Positions 1 to 11,151 of a stretch of DNA of 64,000 nucleotides are shown here, in pieces (within the stretch, counting starts at the first letter, position 1; each line of letters begins with the position of its first letter). The notes beneath the pieces were generated by a model that was not told the origin of the DNA, searched no databases, and saw nothing but the letters and a program-made list of their open reading frames with translations. The position numbers were made by a program, and so were the translations under genes. The DNA is from Erythrophleum ivorense (taxonomy: Eukaryota; Streptophyta; Magnoliopsida; Fabales; Fabaceae). Where the stretch lies: contig JAIUCV010000574.1 of NCBI GenBank assembly GCA_026724425.1, positions 186,001 through 250,000 on the forward strand, given 5' to 3'.

Positions 1-1310
1 TTTGGTGAGCCTGAGCTTGAACCACACTAGAGAGCTCAGAGAAGCAAAACCCTTGAGCTGTAGTACCATTATGGTACACCGGGAAGAAGAAAGGCTCAGG
101 CAGAGTGGTCTCATTATGCGTCTGAAAATAGGTGTGGTTACTCACAGAACCAGTGGGAGAATTTGGAACCACATCGGAAGAGAGGCCAATAGAGAATGCC
201 TTATAAGTGGGTGTGATTTCCTTCGGAGGAGAACACTTATCAGATGTAGAGGAAGAGGATGAAATTTGAGGGTTGAGAGAAGGAGGGTTTTGTTGATGGT
301 GTGGTTGTGGGGTTGTTTCGTTTGTAATATGATTGTTAGTCTTGGAGTTTTGGAGGTTGCGAAGCTTGTGTTTGCTTCTGGACTTGCGGTTCTGGAACCA
401 GTAGAACACGTTAGCGTCACCCACTTGACCATACTCTTGAAGTTGTGCCCTGATCTTTCGTATCTCGTCTCTTGGAGGGTTCACCATCCCTGAGTTGAAG
501 ATCGCTTCAAGTATCCGAATTTGCTCTGGTTTTGGGTTCCACCTTGGCTTTGGCTCTGGACTTCTTTCCTCACAACCTGCAGCAACTTTAATTTTTAGAT
601 GTAATTAAAATTTGATATTTTTAATAAAACCTTCTTAAGAATTAACCCTCTCTCCCTCTAGCCGGTAGAATAGACAGTCAATTACTATGTCGAAAAAATG
701 AAATTTGAAAAGGAGAAATAATCTCAAGGTGGCTATTTATGAATGCACAATGCTTAAATAACTGAGAAAAAATGCCTCAATTTAGCTCCAGCTAGGATTC
801 GTACTCAAATTCTTCAGTCCGAGAGAGAACTTTGATTGATTTAGTGGTACTGGCCCCATTGAACGATCCAAGTTTTGGAGCCAATTAACCACCAAAAAAA
901 AAATGTTGATTGAGACTTGAACTTGGGTCCTTCAACTTTTGAGACCGTTCAACTACTCTTGAAACGACTCTAATCTGTTGAATGGTATTGAAGTCATCTA
1001 TAGTTGAAAGATTCAAGTTCGAATATCACAAAAAGCGTGATTGATTAGAGAGGCCAGGTAGGCTATAGGAGGGTTAGTATCCTAAAGTTGAGATTGAGGG
1101 ATGAAAAGGGTTTTCCATGAAGTTGAATTTTTAATTAAATATGGCGAATATATAAGTGAGATTTTAGTTATACAAACCTGAAGAAGTGTAAGGGCTTCGG
1201 TGGCAACCAGTAGAGATGAGAGAGGAATTGATGTCATGCTGCCATGGGTGGTGGGGGTTGCAAGGCTTGGACTTGAACATGCTAGGCCAGTGTCTGTTAG
1301 AAGAAGCCAT
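1..1310 (-). CDS. WOX9: WUSCHEL-related homeobox protein, WOX8/9 (STIMPY) clade, 5' part
   Basis: Homeodomain transcription factor expected to act in the nucleus in embryo and meristem growth (family knowledge). Exon 1 is 1310-1178 and exon 2 is 576 to the window edge, joined by GT-AG splicing with the split codon G|GT. The 236 residues visible start MASSNRHWPSMFKSKP, the typical N-terminus of this clade. The homeodomain lies at about residues 55-117. It has the long WOX loops, and its third helix NVFYWFQNRKSR is followed by SKHKLR, which separates WOX8/9 from WOX11/12 and WUS. A Ser/Pro/Gln/Asn-rich region follows (about 118-180), and then the conserved FFFPVYHNG and GFCFSELSSVV blocks. The start ATG follows a CAT repeat and is the only one giving the family N-terminus. 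The C-terminus lies beyond position 1. No lesion is seen, so the gene looks functional. WOX8 and WOX9 cannot be separated from this part alone. Confidence 0.92.
577..1177 (-). other. Intron 1 of the WOX9-like gene
   Basis: This 601-bp AT-rich intron interrupts the codon for Gly45. The donor reads CAG|GTTTGTA (exon ends at 1178) and the acceptor reads CTGCAG|GTTGTG (exon 2 starts at 576). Joining the exons keeps the frame and restores the SSGCEERSPEPKPRW stretch typical of the clade. On the plus strand the middle (about 780-1060) holds weak tRNA-box-like stretches, too poor to call a SINE. Confidence 0.88.
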
Positions 1311-1518
1311 GATGATGATGACGATAGATCAATGGATGAATGATGCCTAATAATGATGGAAGGTTTGAATAAGGTTTTTGAAGGGAATCAATGAACTGAG
1401 AGGCTAGGTATCAAAGCGGCCAACCATAAGAGAACAATATAACAAGTAGCCCTTTAGTGTTGCCTTTTTAGCTTTTTGGTCTGAAATCTGAATAACCCAC
1501 TACCCCAACATCATCTCC

Positions 1519-1526
1519 TCTTATAG
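1519..1526 (-). promoter_or_regulatory. Candidate TATA box of the WOX9-like gene
   Basis: On the minus strand the sequence reads GGGGCTATAAGAGGAG, a TATAA core about 210 bp upstream of the start codon. A transcription start some 30 bp downstream would leave a 5' UTR of about 180 bp. The call rests on position and motif only. Confidence 0.4.
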
Positions 1527-3059
1527 CCCCTCTTCACCTACTCCTCCTCTGTGCCTGTGTCCATTCTGCAATATTGCAAAATTATAATAATGATATTAAA
1601 ATTATGTATAAAAAAGATTATCAAACGTACAAGAATTTAATATAAAGAAAATTAAAAAAAAAATAAAAAATGGACGAAACCCACAACAGGAATCGCCTGT
1701 GAGAAAGATAAACAAGAAAGGAAAGGAAAATAAACAGAAGAAAAGAAAGAGTAGTACTTACCATGACTCCCATTCCCTGCACTACTTTTACATTAATAAT
1801 GAAGTTCTTTTTTTTTTTTGGTTTAAAGAAGAAGCAAAGTCCCCCCGGACGAGAAGCAAAGGGAACATGGAAAGGCATACATGATGGGGACTCAATTAGG
1901 AATCTTGCCTCAGAGATGGCAGAGAGAGCTCTTAATGCTTTGATACTAGGGCTTTCAGTTTCTGATCAGTTTGTCTCTTTTATTTCTTTTCCAGAGTTCA
2001 TTTCTTTCTTTCTATGAGGAAGAGAAGAGAGAAAGGGGATTCTAATTGCTATCACTTAGGTTTGCTAGCAGCGTATTAATGGGATTATTTTTCTAATGGA
2101 AGAGGTTGTTGCAGGAATAAATGGTGGGGTTTGAAAGTCAAGAAGCGTAGGGTTTGTGACTGGAAAGTGGTGGTGGGCTAGTAATTGCAAGTTCTTTTTT
2201 TTTTTTTCTTTTTCGGTCATTTTTGGATTGACTCGAGGGGGCTTTATTTATTATGATCCACTAAGTCTTGTGTATTTTTCTGCTCAAATTCAAATTAATT
2301 CCTTTCGTATCTCCAAGGCAATTCCAAAATTTCAAAGCTCAAAAGCTTGTTTGAGTCACCAAATGCATATATATAAACCGAAAAGCTCGAAAATTAATTA
2401 TTTGTATTATTAACAAAAGAAAATGAAGCAAATGCGGGTTTAGTTTGAAAAGTTGGTGGTTTTGAAGATCTCTTTTTAAGGTTATAAGAATAAAGATTCC
2501 ATAAAATTTTCTTAACGATCGATAACGATCGGGGACAGCGCATGGTAAATTAATTTAAAGGCATGGCAAACAAAACAATTTTAAACAGCATATTTTCGTT
2601 TACATCTGTCACATTAAGTGTAATGATAGTTTACTAGCCAAAATATGTTGATGGTGTGTGTAAAGATTTGCCAACTTTTCAATATAAAAATAAAAAAGAA
2701 AAGAAAATTAGTTCTTAGCCTATGGACAGATGTAATTGACAAACATGCTCTAGACAAAAATTTATGATTTCATATTATTGGTTCGATCTTACATACCCAG
2801 AAAATTTCTAAAGCATATACAATATTAGGCCAAAAAAAAAAAATTCAAAAGCAGTACATTAATTAGATACTAATAATGTAAATGCCCCCAAAAAAAATTA
2901 GATACTGATTTTCTTGAAGCAAATGAATAAAGCAGCATTTGTTGTAGTTTATTTAAGTTTAAGAAGTGTATGTTGATTTATCTTTGTTTTGTTTTGACCC
3001 TTTCCCAAAAATATTATTATAAAATTGACATGAAAGTGTTTAATTCTTTTACAAGTTTT
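1527..3059. other. Upstream region of the WOX9-like gene, no gene found
   Basis: The region holds homopolymer and purine-rich tracts (for example 1650-1760 and around 1808-1820 and 2190-2210) and AT-rich intergenic DNA. The short open frames here lack family features and have low-complexity composition. Any distal regulatory elements of the WOX gene would lie here, but I see no specific site to name. Confidence 0.5.
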
Positions 3060-4140
3060 TCTAAGTCAAATATGCATTTGCTCAAATGGCATGAGCTTTG
3101 CCTTCCTACGTCTGAGGGAGGTCTTGCTTTTTAGCAAACTCATATATTTAATCGAGCTTTATTGATAAACTATATTTGGTGATTAGTTTCAAATAATTCA
3201 AAGTCTCTTAGACAAGTTTTGAAGCCCAAGTATTATAGGGCAAGTTATGAGAGGTGTTTAAATTCTCATTCAGCAATGGCTTGGGTTTGAAAAGGAATTA
3301 GAATCACTGATATCTTATTATCTTTAGGGGTGCATTGGATATGGTTTTAAAGTTTTTTTTGTTAAACCACCATTTGTGGCCTATGCAGTTAGGCATTCCG
3401 ATATTGTTTTAAAATATTGGAGATCCTATTTTGCATGACCAAAGAAGATGGAGCAATCAAGTTGTATCTTAGTTATATTCTGCGAAGGACGTTCAATAGA
3501 TAGCTTTTTCATTATGGAGCAAGAAGATTCATTGGTTTGGAAGGGGAATACTTTGGGTATCTATAAGGTTTTGGATGGGTATTGATCATTACTTTGTGGC
3601 CTGTCCTCTAGTAGTTTCGTCCGTTTTATTGCTTGGGATAGGTTATGGGAGCTTCGGCTTCTATTCCATGTGGTATTGTTTATTTAGTGTAAATTATGAA
3701 ATGTTCTCCTATCAACAACGACTCTTTGTTTACATCACTTGCCTATGAAGGAATGTTGCCTATTTTGTTATAGGTTGGAGGAATCAAATAATCATTTATT
3801 TTTGTTATGCCCTTTTACTTGAGCAGTTTGTTTTTGTTCATCTTTGGGCTTGCATGTTGATTGACTTTCTTTATGTCTACAGCAATGGTTTGCATGAGAA
3901 CATATTAATTTTACAATAGCTATTAGTATAATCCTTTATGTAATTTGGTATTGTTATAACAAAATATTTTTGAGAATCCTGTTTGTGGGCGCAAAAGTTT
4001 TGACGACTATGTCATGCTTATATGCATCTTTGTACTATTATGAGTGGTTAGTGTCAACATTGTTCTATTGTCGGTTATCATATAAGGAATGGCATTTTAT
4101 TGTCAGATTATTGGTATTTTTTTTTTGGATGCCTTAACAG
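3060..4140 (+). pseudogene. LINE (non-LTR retrotransposon) relic, C-terminal part with zf-RVT region
   Basis: The plus-strand frame starting at 3081 reads LKWHELCLPTSEGGLAF, then a stop, then HIFNRALLINYIW. This matches the conserved block after the reverse transcriptase in plant L1-type LINEs. Further on come LRQVLKPKYY, AWDRLWELRLLF and, at about 3747-3822, CCLFCYRLEESNNHLFLLCPF, the Cys/His pattern of the zf-RVT domain. The frame is broken by many stops and shifts. The endonuclease and reverse transcriptase domains are missing, so the copy is 5' truncated, as LINE copies often are. It has no coding capacity today. Confidence 0.82.
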
Positions 4141-5013
4141 AATACTCATCTAACAAAGTGTCAAGTATTAATATTAATGTTTTAAATTATATAACACAAT
4201 TTGTGATATGATAGGAATATTGCGAATGTAGCTCACGTGCAACGCTCATAATTCTTTTTATATTATTCATAATGCTTACAACTGCAACTCCAATTTAAAA
4301 TCATAATTAATATCTGTTTAGTTTACTCATAACTTGTATCGTAAATGGATTTGGTTTGATATAAATCATTAGGCTCGGATCTTGGCACTATTTATGCTCC
4401 GTGGATTCTTTTACACCAGGAATCTGATGTAGGTTTGTTTGCTTTATAGTTTGCACTATAACTTTTATAGTCTTAGCATCATGTATATGTGAATTTGCAA
4501 GTTTGACGACAAGATATATAGAATTACCTTTGGTATTTTCCATCTTCTAAGTTTTGTTTGTCCAGATAGTGTTAGTTTTAAGTTTTAGTTGTTCCAAATA
4601 ATATTAGTTTTAGTTTGCAACAGGTTTGCAAGCACAAGTTGTATTTTTGTTCTTTAACTATCTAGTTGTTATATTTTCATTATGAAAAGAGAAAAAAAAA
4701 TCATCTATTATAATTTGATTGACTCAAAGTGAGTGGTGACGTGACTAGTCACAACATAGATATTAGATAAGAACAAATAAAATAAATTAATTTTAATTAA
4801 TCCCCTCATTTACTTTTGCCGCTTTACACACCATTGTTCAATAAATTATTTTCTTGAAAAAATTATTGTCTCATCAATATTGTATGTATTTAGACGATTG
4901 CGTTATTATTTAAATTAATAAATTCATCATTTTAAATGAGAGCAACTATATCTATTTGTTAAATTTTAAATTATATAAAAATTTATTATTCAAGATTTCA
5001 AATTAAAATTATT

Positions 5014-5034
5014 TATATATATATATATATATAT
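5014..5034. repeat. (TA)n microsatellite
   Basis: About ten uninterrupted TA units in AT-rich intergenic DNA. Confidence 0.9.
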
Positions 5035-6160
5035 TAAAAGATATTAAATTTTAAAATTATTTTAGAAGACTTTATAAAATCAAAAATTTAAGTAGACTAT
5101 GTGATAAAATTATAGTTTTAAGTTTTAAGTTTTAAGTTAAAAATTTTTATCTTAAAATTTTTAATATAAATATTTTTAATTTCAGATCTGAACTATAATT
5201 TTTCCTAAATTATAAGATATTTTTATAAAAGAAGAATTCAAAATGAAAATATGAATAATTTGTAATTTAAAAAATTACAAGGTTGTGATTCAGCTGTCAT
5301 TCTTCAGAATGACTACACACTGCATGCAAGAAGCTAAGGGCAGGTCAGTTGAGACCTTTATGCAAAGGTGCGGAAGGAATAGACGTATATGAATAGAATT
5401 AATCCGGCACAAACATGAGTATATGCATAACTATTCAATTTTTTTTTCCTGTCTTTTCCTGAAAAATGAGTTTCTCTAATTAATCAAGAAATATGTAAAT
5501 ACTCATCTGAGAATCAAAATAATAAAGAAATTCAGCTCACCTCAATTTTCAATATTAAAATAAATACCGTGAGTTATTAATTTATGGTCAGATATATAAC
5601 ATTATACTGCTTTCAACCCTACTCTATGAGGAAAGATCTTTTAAAGTTCTTTTATTATAAAAGTTTTTGTAAAATTTAAAAGGTGAGTGACAAAAAAGGT
5701 AAGAATATGTATGAGATTTATTTATTTTTCCACTTGTTCTTACTTTCTTTTCTTTGCTTTTCGAATTTTACAAAAATCTTATAATAAAAATTCTAGAAGA
5801 TCCAAATTCCATTTCTACAGCCTCCTCTATGAAGAGTTAATTTTTTTTCTTGAGAAATTGAGGTTTTTTTTAATTATCCAATCATTTTGAGATTCAAGTA
5901 ATTATTTTAGAATATATAATAAATATCTTTTTATGATCATACAGATATCTCAAAGCACGATCAAATGGTGAAAAACTCAATTTCTTCATATCTTAATGAT
6001 TTTTTTCTATAATGAAAAATCAATCTCAGCTTCTACCATCTTACATGTAAGTATTATTCTATAACTTTTTTGAAATTGTTTATTGTGCTAATATTGAACA
6101 AATACATGTGTTTAATTAATACTTATGCATGAATGAAAATAACAATTAAGCAAAAAAGTC

Positions 6161-6187
6161 ATATATATATATATATACACACACACA
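6161..6187. repeat. Compound (TA)n(CA)n microsatellite
   Basis: TA units run directly into CA units, just left of the first Copia element. Confidence 0.9.
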
Positions 6188-6309
6188 TAAATTATCTTTT
6201 TATTATTTTTATATAAATGAATGCTAAAATTATATTTAATTCGACTAGATCATCAAGAAAATAATTTTTGTGAATAGTTATTCTAAAAGCACGTAAGATG
6301 AAGTATTTG

Positions 6310-6495
6310 TGACACGATTTGTGCAAAGAGAAAAATGCATGCTTGTTGTATTAATCAGAAGAGAGTCGAATATATCAAAGCTAGTAAAGAGAAAATGAAC
6401 TCAGCAATATACTAACGAAATAACGGAAGCAAGTTAATATTTATAAATAATGGTAGAAAAATAATTTTATCCTTTTTCATTTTCTAATGCTATTA
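6310..6495 (-). repeat. 3' LTR of Copia-1
   Basis: This 186-bp direct repeat of 10951-11146 is bounded on the right by a polypurine tract and on the left by the ATTTG duplication. It is shorter than its partner, mainly through an indel near its middle. Confidence 0.92.
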
Positions 6496-6507
6496 CCTCC
6501 CCTCACA
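6496..6507 (-). other. Polypurine tract of Copia-1
   Basis: Minus strand reads TGTGAGGGGAGG directly before the 3' LTR; it would prime plus-strand DNA synthesis. Confidence 0.8.
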
Positions 6508-6890
6508 AGCTGGAGAATGAATATCAATCATTTCTAGCTTGGATAGCAACATATGAAAGGGAACATAACCAAGGGACTTTGTATAGACGTCAACAAGTTG
6601 GTTAGCAAAATGAAGAGATAAAAGATGAAGAAGTCTGGCAATAACTTTGTCTCAAACAAAATGACAATTCAGCTCAATGTGTTTTGTTCTTTTATGACAG
6701 GTGGGATTGGTGGCAATGTGCATGGTTGACTGGTTGTCATAATAAAGAATAGTAAGAGTAGGATGAGGCATGTGAAGGTCATGCAGGAGATAAAGAAGCC
6801 ACTGAAGTTCACATGTGGCTAATCTTAAGGCATGATATTTTGCTTCAGAAGATGAATGAGACACAATGCTCTACTTTTTAGATTTCCAGG
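6508..6890 (-). pseudogene. RNase H domain relic of Copia-1
   Basis: Reads SSSEAKYHALRLATCELQWL (the SS-EAEY block), YYDNQSTMHIATNP and KRTKHIELNCHFV, followed by a stop and the conserved tail up to the polypurine tract. This is the C-terminal end of Copia pol. Confidence 0.88.
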
Positions 6891-7032
6891 AAATTAAGGC
6901 TTTGTCCAAGAAAATGTAGAAACCAGTAATAGACTTTTGGGAATCAATGTAACCTGCCCAATCCGAGTCACTGAATCCTTTGAGTTTGAGATCATACTTG
7001 GACGGGAAAAAAAGGCCTTTACTAGGGAACTT

Positions 7033-7960
7033 TTAAGATAACAAAGTATGCGATGAGCAGCCTAAAGATGGAAAGTGGTTGGATGAGGCAAGATCGGCAA
7101 ATGAGATGTCAGGATGAGTAATGGTGAGGTAAAGAAGGTGACCAACAAGTCTTCTGTAACTAGAAATGTCATCAAGAAGGGTGCCACCATCCTTAGAAAG
7201 CTTGGCAGACTTGTCCATAGGTGTAGTAGTTGGTTTACAGGCTAAAAAACCACTGTCAGAGAGTATTTCAAAAGTAAACTTCCTTTGGCAAATGGAAAGA
7301 CCAACAGCAGACCGAGCTATTTCAAGACCAAGAAAGAACTTGAGAGCACCCAGATCTTTGATTTTAAAAAAAGTGTCAATAAAAGTTTTAATCCGTTGAA
7401 TTTCTATGTAATCATTGCCAGTCAAGATCATATCATCAACATAAACCAATAAAGCAATGAGAGAAGTGTCTTGATATCAAACAAATAAGGAATAATCAAC
7501 CTTAGATTGAACATATCCACAAGAGACAAGAGCTATAGAAAGCTTGGAGAACCACTGTCGACTAGCTTGTTTCAAATCATATAGAGATTTTTGTAATTTG
7601 CAAACAAGTTGAGGATTGGAAGCAGAAAAACCTTAGGAAAGAACCATGTAAACTTCCTCATCTAAATCACCATATAAAAATGAATTATTGACATCCAATT
7701 GTTCTAGAAACTAGTTATGAGCAAAAGCCAAAACTAGAAGTAAGCAAATAGTGGTCATCTTGGCAATGGGAGAGAATGTATCAAAATAGTTGATTCCTTT
7801 TGTTTAGGTGTACCCTTTGGTAATCAAACAGGCCTTGTATCGTTCAATGCTCCCATTAGCTTTGTGTTTGATTTTGTACACCCATTTACAACCAATGCCA
7901 AGTGGAAGTTTAGTTAAGATCCAAGTATTACTATGTTTTAAGGCCTAAATCTCAGCTGTC
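7033..7960 (-). pseudogene. Reverse transcriptase domain relic of Copia-1
   Basis: The N-terminal part has GIGCKWVYKIKHKANGSIER (about 7905-7840), then QLDVNNSFLYGDLDEEVYM (about 7712-7655) and SLYDLKQASRQWFSKL. The open part 7449-7033 carries the YVDDMILTGND active site, the LGLEIARS block and the TPMDKS block. The YVDD box is intact. Stops interrupt the domain upstream of it. Confidence 0.9.
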
Positions 7961-8341
7961 ATGCCCTGTTTCCAAACATCATGCTTGATAAGTTGACTAT
8001 AAGTTTTAGGTTTAGTAGAAAGAGAAATGGAAAAAGTGAAGTGTTTGTGTGGGAGACAGTTTTGCATAGGAAAGAACAGAGGATAAAGGATAAAGATAAC
8101 CTGAAGAAGTGGAAGAGGAGGGAGCTAAAGTTTGAAGGAAGTAGTGATAATCATGCAAATACATAGGTTTTTGGCATGGTCTATGGGATTGTTGTGGACG
8201 AACTAGAGTAGGCAAGGGTGGTGGATGAGAATGAGAGTCAGTAAAGGGATCATGAGAATTAGAAAGAGGTGCAGTGGGATTCTGTTCTGAAGTAGGATGG
8301 GGAAGTGGAATGGGATCAAGAAAATTAAGAGGTAGAGGTGT

Positions 8342-9180
8342 TTAAGGAAAAGGAATGGTATGATAAGTGGGAGAGCTGTGAGAAGACAACAAAGAGAAAG
8401 GGAAAGTAGACTTATAAAAGAGAACATGTCTAGAAATAAAAATCTTTCTATTGTGAAGATCAAGAAGGATAAATCCTTTGGTGCCTGTTGGAAAACCAAG
8501 AAAGACACATTTTCGAGCTCTAGGATCGAATTTATATCTGTGATTGGAGGAGGTGGAAGCATAGCAGAGAGAACTAAAAAATTTTAAGGTGGTGAGATCA
8601 GGAACCTTGTGATAAAGCATTTTAATAGGAGTTTTTATGGTGTAACACTGGAGATGGTAAACGGTTGATCAAATGGACAGCATGAATATGACTAGTAGAG
8701 TTTGGGTAAGTAGGACTAAAAAAGTAAAGCACGAGCCACATTGAGAATATGTTGATGTTTGCATTCAACTACACTATTCTATTTGAGTGTTTCTATGCAT
8801 GATGTTTGGTGAATGATGCCTTTGGAAGAAAAAAATGAAGGCATGTTGAACTCTATTCCATTATCAAAATGAACCATTTTTACAGTAGATTGAAATTGGT
8901 TTTCAAGAAAGGATATAAGCTGTTGAAGGTATGTGCAAGTTTCAGATTTATGCTTTATCAGAAAAACCCAGGTATAACGTGTATGATCATCCATGATAGT
9001 TAGAAAGTATTTTATGTCCATGAATGGAAGCAACACCAAAAGGCCCCATATATCAGTACACAATAATTCAAAAGGATGAGATGCTTTTGTAGTACTAAGA
9101 AAAAAGGTCAACTTCTTTTGCTTAGCATAATGGCAAACATCACAATATGTATTGGAAATTTTACGAGAAAAGGAAATTGC
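8342..9180 (-). pseudogene. Integrase domain relic of Copia-1
   Basis: The zinc-binding end shows YCDVCHYAKQKK (about 9115-9150). The catalytic core (9111-8779) shows HPFELLCTDIWG with the first Asp and MVHFDNGIEF with the second. The Glu lies in NSVVECKHQHILNVARAL just after an in-frame stop (about 8790-8720). The C-terminal part has RARKCVFLGFPTGTKGF at about 8465-8530. Stops and frameshifts separate these pieces. The DDE triad is still recognisable. Confidence 0.88.
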
Positions 9181-9389
9181 TTTTCAAGATGATGAAATAT
9201 AAAGTAAGACAAATGTCCTAAACAGAAATGCCACAAGTCAAAATTTGATGGAGTTTGGGAAGGCTATGTGATAGTAAGATCAGTAGGATCTGGTGTGATG
9301 GGAGGAGTTGCATGATTATGTAAGATGTACAATCTTTGTTGAACTTCAGCTACACCAATTGTCTTCCAAGAGATCAGGTCCTATATACA

Positions 9390-9653
9390 TCATTGAGCAG
9401 ATTGAAAAATGAGACAATAATAAAAAGAAAAAGTTAATTTGGAAATGGATATGAGATTGAAGGTGAATTCAGGAAGATTGAGCATATCATGTAGATAAAA
9501 GGTAGGGGAAAAATAGATGACTCCTGAATAATGAGAAAACATAGTAGACCCATTAGGCAATTTGGCTGCAATGGGGGAGATACGTTTATAGGAACAGAAA
9601 CTAGAAAGTGAACAATAGATATGGTCAGTGGCACCACTATGAAGAATCCACAA
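9390..9653 (-). pseudogene. Protease domain relic of Copia-1 (catalytic Asp lost)
   Basis: An 87-residue open stretch begins MWILHSGATDHI. The family motif is W-I-L-D-S-G-A-T-D-H, and the D of the D-S-G active site is H here (codon CAT for GAT). The downstream LPNGS and LNLPEFTFNLISISKL blocks are typical of the region between protease and integrase. The aspartic protease cannot be active in this copy. Confidence 0.85.
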
Positions 9654-10939
9654 TTGATGAGTAGATGTGGCAAAAAAAGTAGCACATGTACCTGGAACAA
9701 AAGTATGGGTGAATGTAGTAGAAGCCTATGAGAACTTAGTGTCATCAGATATGGAAGAAATGTGATTCAATTGATGATTGATAGAGGAAGCAGGTGGCTA
9801 CAATAAGGCTAAATGTTTCTCATATTGGTCTTTAGTAAACTATAGTGAAGGAGATGGAAGAATGCCTTTAGAAGTGGGAGATACATCTTTAGCAGTAGGA
9901 ATGTCTGAAGAAGCAACATTGTTAACAGAAGTGGTGGAGTTTCAAATTTTAAAACTAGGATGATATCCATGCTGCTTATAACATGTCTTAATGGTATGTC
10001 TACACTTGCCACAATTTAGTTGAGCCTCCATTGGACGAAGTGTAACCTCTGGATTGATTGGAAACAAATTAAGGAAGTTGAGGTTTGATAGCAGCTTTGT
10101 TGAAAGCAAACTTTGGACTTTAGTCCACAGGTTAATTCACGTTCTTGTTGAATCATGAGAGAAAAAACATGATTGATGGAAGGAAGAGGATCCAGCAATA
10201 TAATCTAGGACTTAATAGCAGAAAACATATCATTTAAGCCCTTGAGAAACCAAATGACATAATCTTGTTATTTGTAGGCTCTTGCAAGTGTGACTACACC
10301 ACATGAACAAGTTGGAGTGCAAGAACTTATGGGAACTGTGCGGAAATCAAGCAATTCATCCCAGATGATTTTAAGTTTGGTAAAATACTCTATGACAGAG
10401 AGATCACCTTGCTTGAAACGGTACAGTTTTTCTTGTAGTTATGAGATTATGAAAATATTACTTTGATTGAATCTATCTTTTAGATCATTCCATACATCAT
10501 AGGCCCTATCAACCCATATGATACTTTAAGAAATCGTTGGAGACAAAGAACATGTAAGCCACAATAGAACCATTGTATTACATCTCTGCCATGCAGAAAA
10601 CATAGGGTCTTGAGTTCTTGTGGCAGAAATGGTGCCATCAATAAACTGCAGTTTATTCTTAGAAAGAAGTGCCATCTTCATGGCTCTAGCCTAGGGATGA
10701 TAGTTCGAACCAATTAAAACTAACGAAACAAGAACAAGTGTTGGGTTCTCATTAAGGTGCAGATAGTAACAATTTGAAGGATCTTGCAATGAATTTTAAG
10801 ATCGAGGTGTTACAGTAGTTTTGTTCTTAGAAGAAGTTGGACTAACTGAAGCATCCATGAAGGCGGATGAAGTAGAGAGACAAACAAAGATTTAGATGAA
10901 AGAGAAGGAAAGTGGAAGAAAGAAGGAAAGAATAGAAAA

Positions 10940-10950
10940 CTCTAATACCA
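10940..10950 (-). other. Primer-binding site of Copia-1
   Basis: Directly after the CA end of the 5' LTR the minus strand reads TGGTATTAGAG. This matches the 3' end complement of plant initiator tRNA-Met with one mismatch (TGGTATCAGAG expected). Confidence 0.85.
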
Positions 10951-11146
10951 TGACACGATTTGTGTGAAGAGAAAAATCCATGCTTGTTGTATTAATCAGA
11001 AGAGAGTCGAATATATACAAAGTTGGCAGAGAGAAAATGATCTCAGCAACAAATTAATGGAACTAATGGAATAATAGAAGGAAGTTAATATTTATAAATA
11101 ATGGTAGAAAAAGAATTTTGCCCTTTTTCATTTTTTGATGCTATTA
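10951..11146 (-). repeat. 5' LTR of Copia-1
   Basis: This 196-bp LTR is flanked by the PBS on one side and the ATTTG duplication on the other. Read on the minus strand it starts TAATAGCATC and ends CGTGTCA. Confidence 0.92.
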
Positions 11147-11151
11147 ATTTG

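Larger units (their letters stand above)
4141..6304. other. AT-rich intergenic DNA
   Basis: No gene or recognisable element was found. A (TA)n run lies at 5014-5034 and a (TA)n(CA)n run at 6161-6187. Around 5221-5280 there is a short self-complementary AT stretch. Confidence 0.5.
6508..10858 (-). pseudogene. Degenerate gag-pol of Copia-1
   Basis: The polyprotein starts at ATG 10858 (MDASVSPTSS) and has a stop within about 22 codons. The gag region (10858 to about 9960) carries YHLHLNEN-like and AMKMALLSKNKLQFIDG blocks typical of plant Copia gag (UBN2/DUF4219 type). A CX2CX4HX4C zinc knuckle lies near 9980-10015. Protease, integrase, reverse transcriptase and RNase H relics follow. Many in-frame stops and shifts exclude a functional product. 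Several stops sit where the family has Gln or Trp, as expected from C-to-T decay. Confidence 0.9.
6305..11151 (-). mobile_element. Complete but inactive Ty1/Copia LTR retrotransposon (Copia-1) with target duplication
   Basis: The element is 6310-11146 (4,837 bp), flanked by the 5-bp duplication ATTTG at 6305-6309 and 11147-11151. It is read on the minus strand: 5' LTR 10951-11146, PBS, gag-pol relic, PPT, 3' LTR 6310-6495. The domain order protease, integrase, reverse transcriptase, RNase H is the Copia order. The two LTRs differ at very roughly a tenth of positions by eye, with a few indels, so the insertion is not recent. The LTR ends read TAATAGC and CGTGTCA, i.e. TA...CA instead of TG...CA. 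The exact duplication, PBS and PPT fix these ends. Confidence 0.93.

Noticed and set aside
142..432. 96-residue minus-strand open frame inside the WOX exon
   Set aside because: It is an out-of-frame shadow. The frame joined to exon 1 by GT-AG splicing gives the WOX homeodomain protein.
780..1060. Possible tRNA-derived SINE in the WOX intron
   Set aside because: TTCGAA-like words occur on both strands, but there is no proper A-box/B-box pair at tRNA spacing, no clear tail and no duplication.
8203..8562. 119-residue minus-strand frame
   Set aside because: It overlaps the Copia-1 integrase C-terminal frame (8342-8620) in another phase. Leu/Phe-rich shadow.
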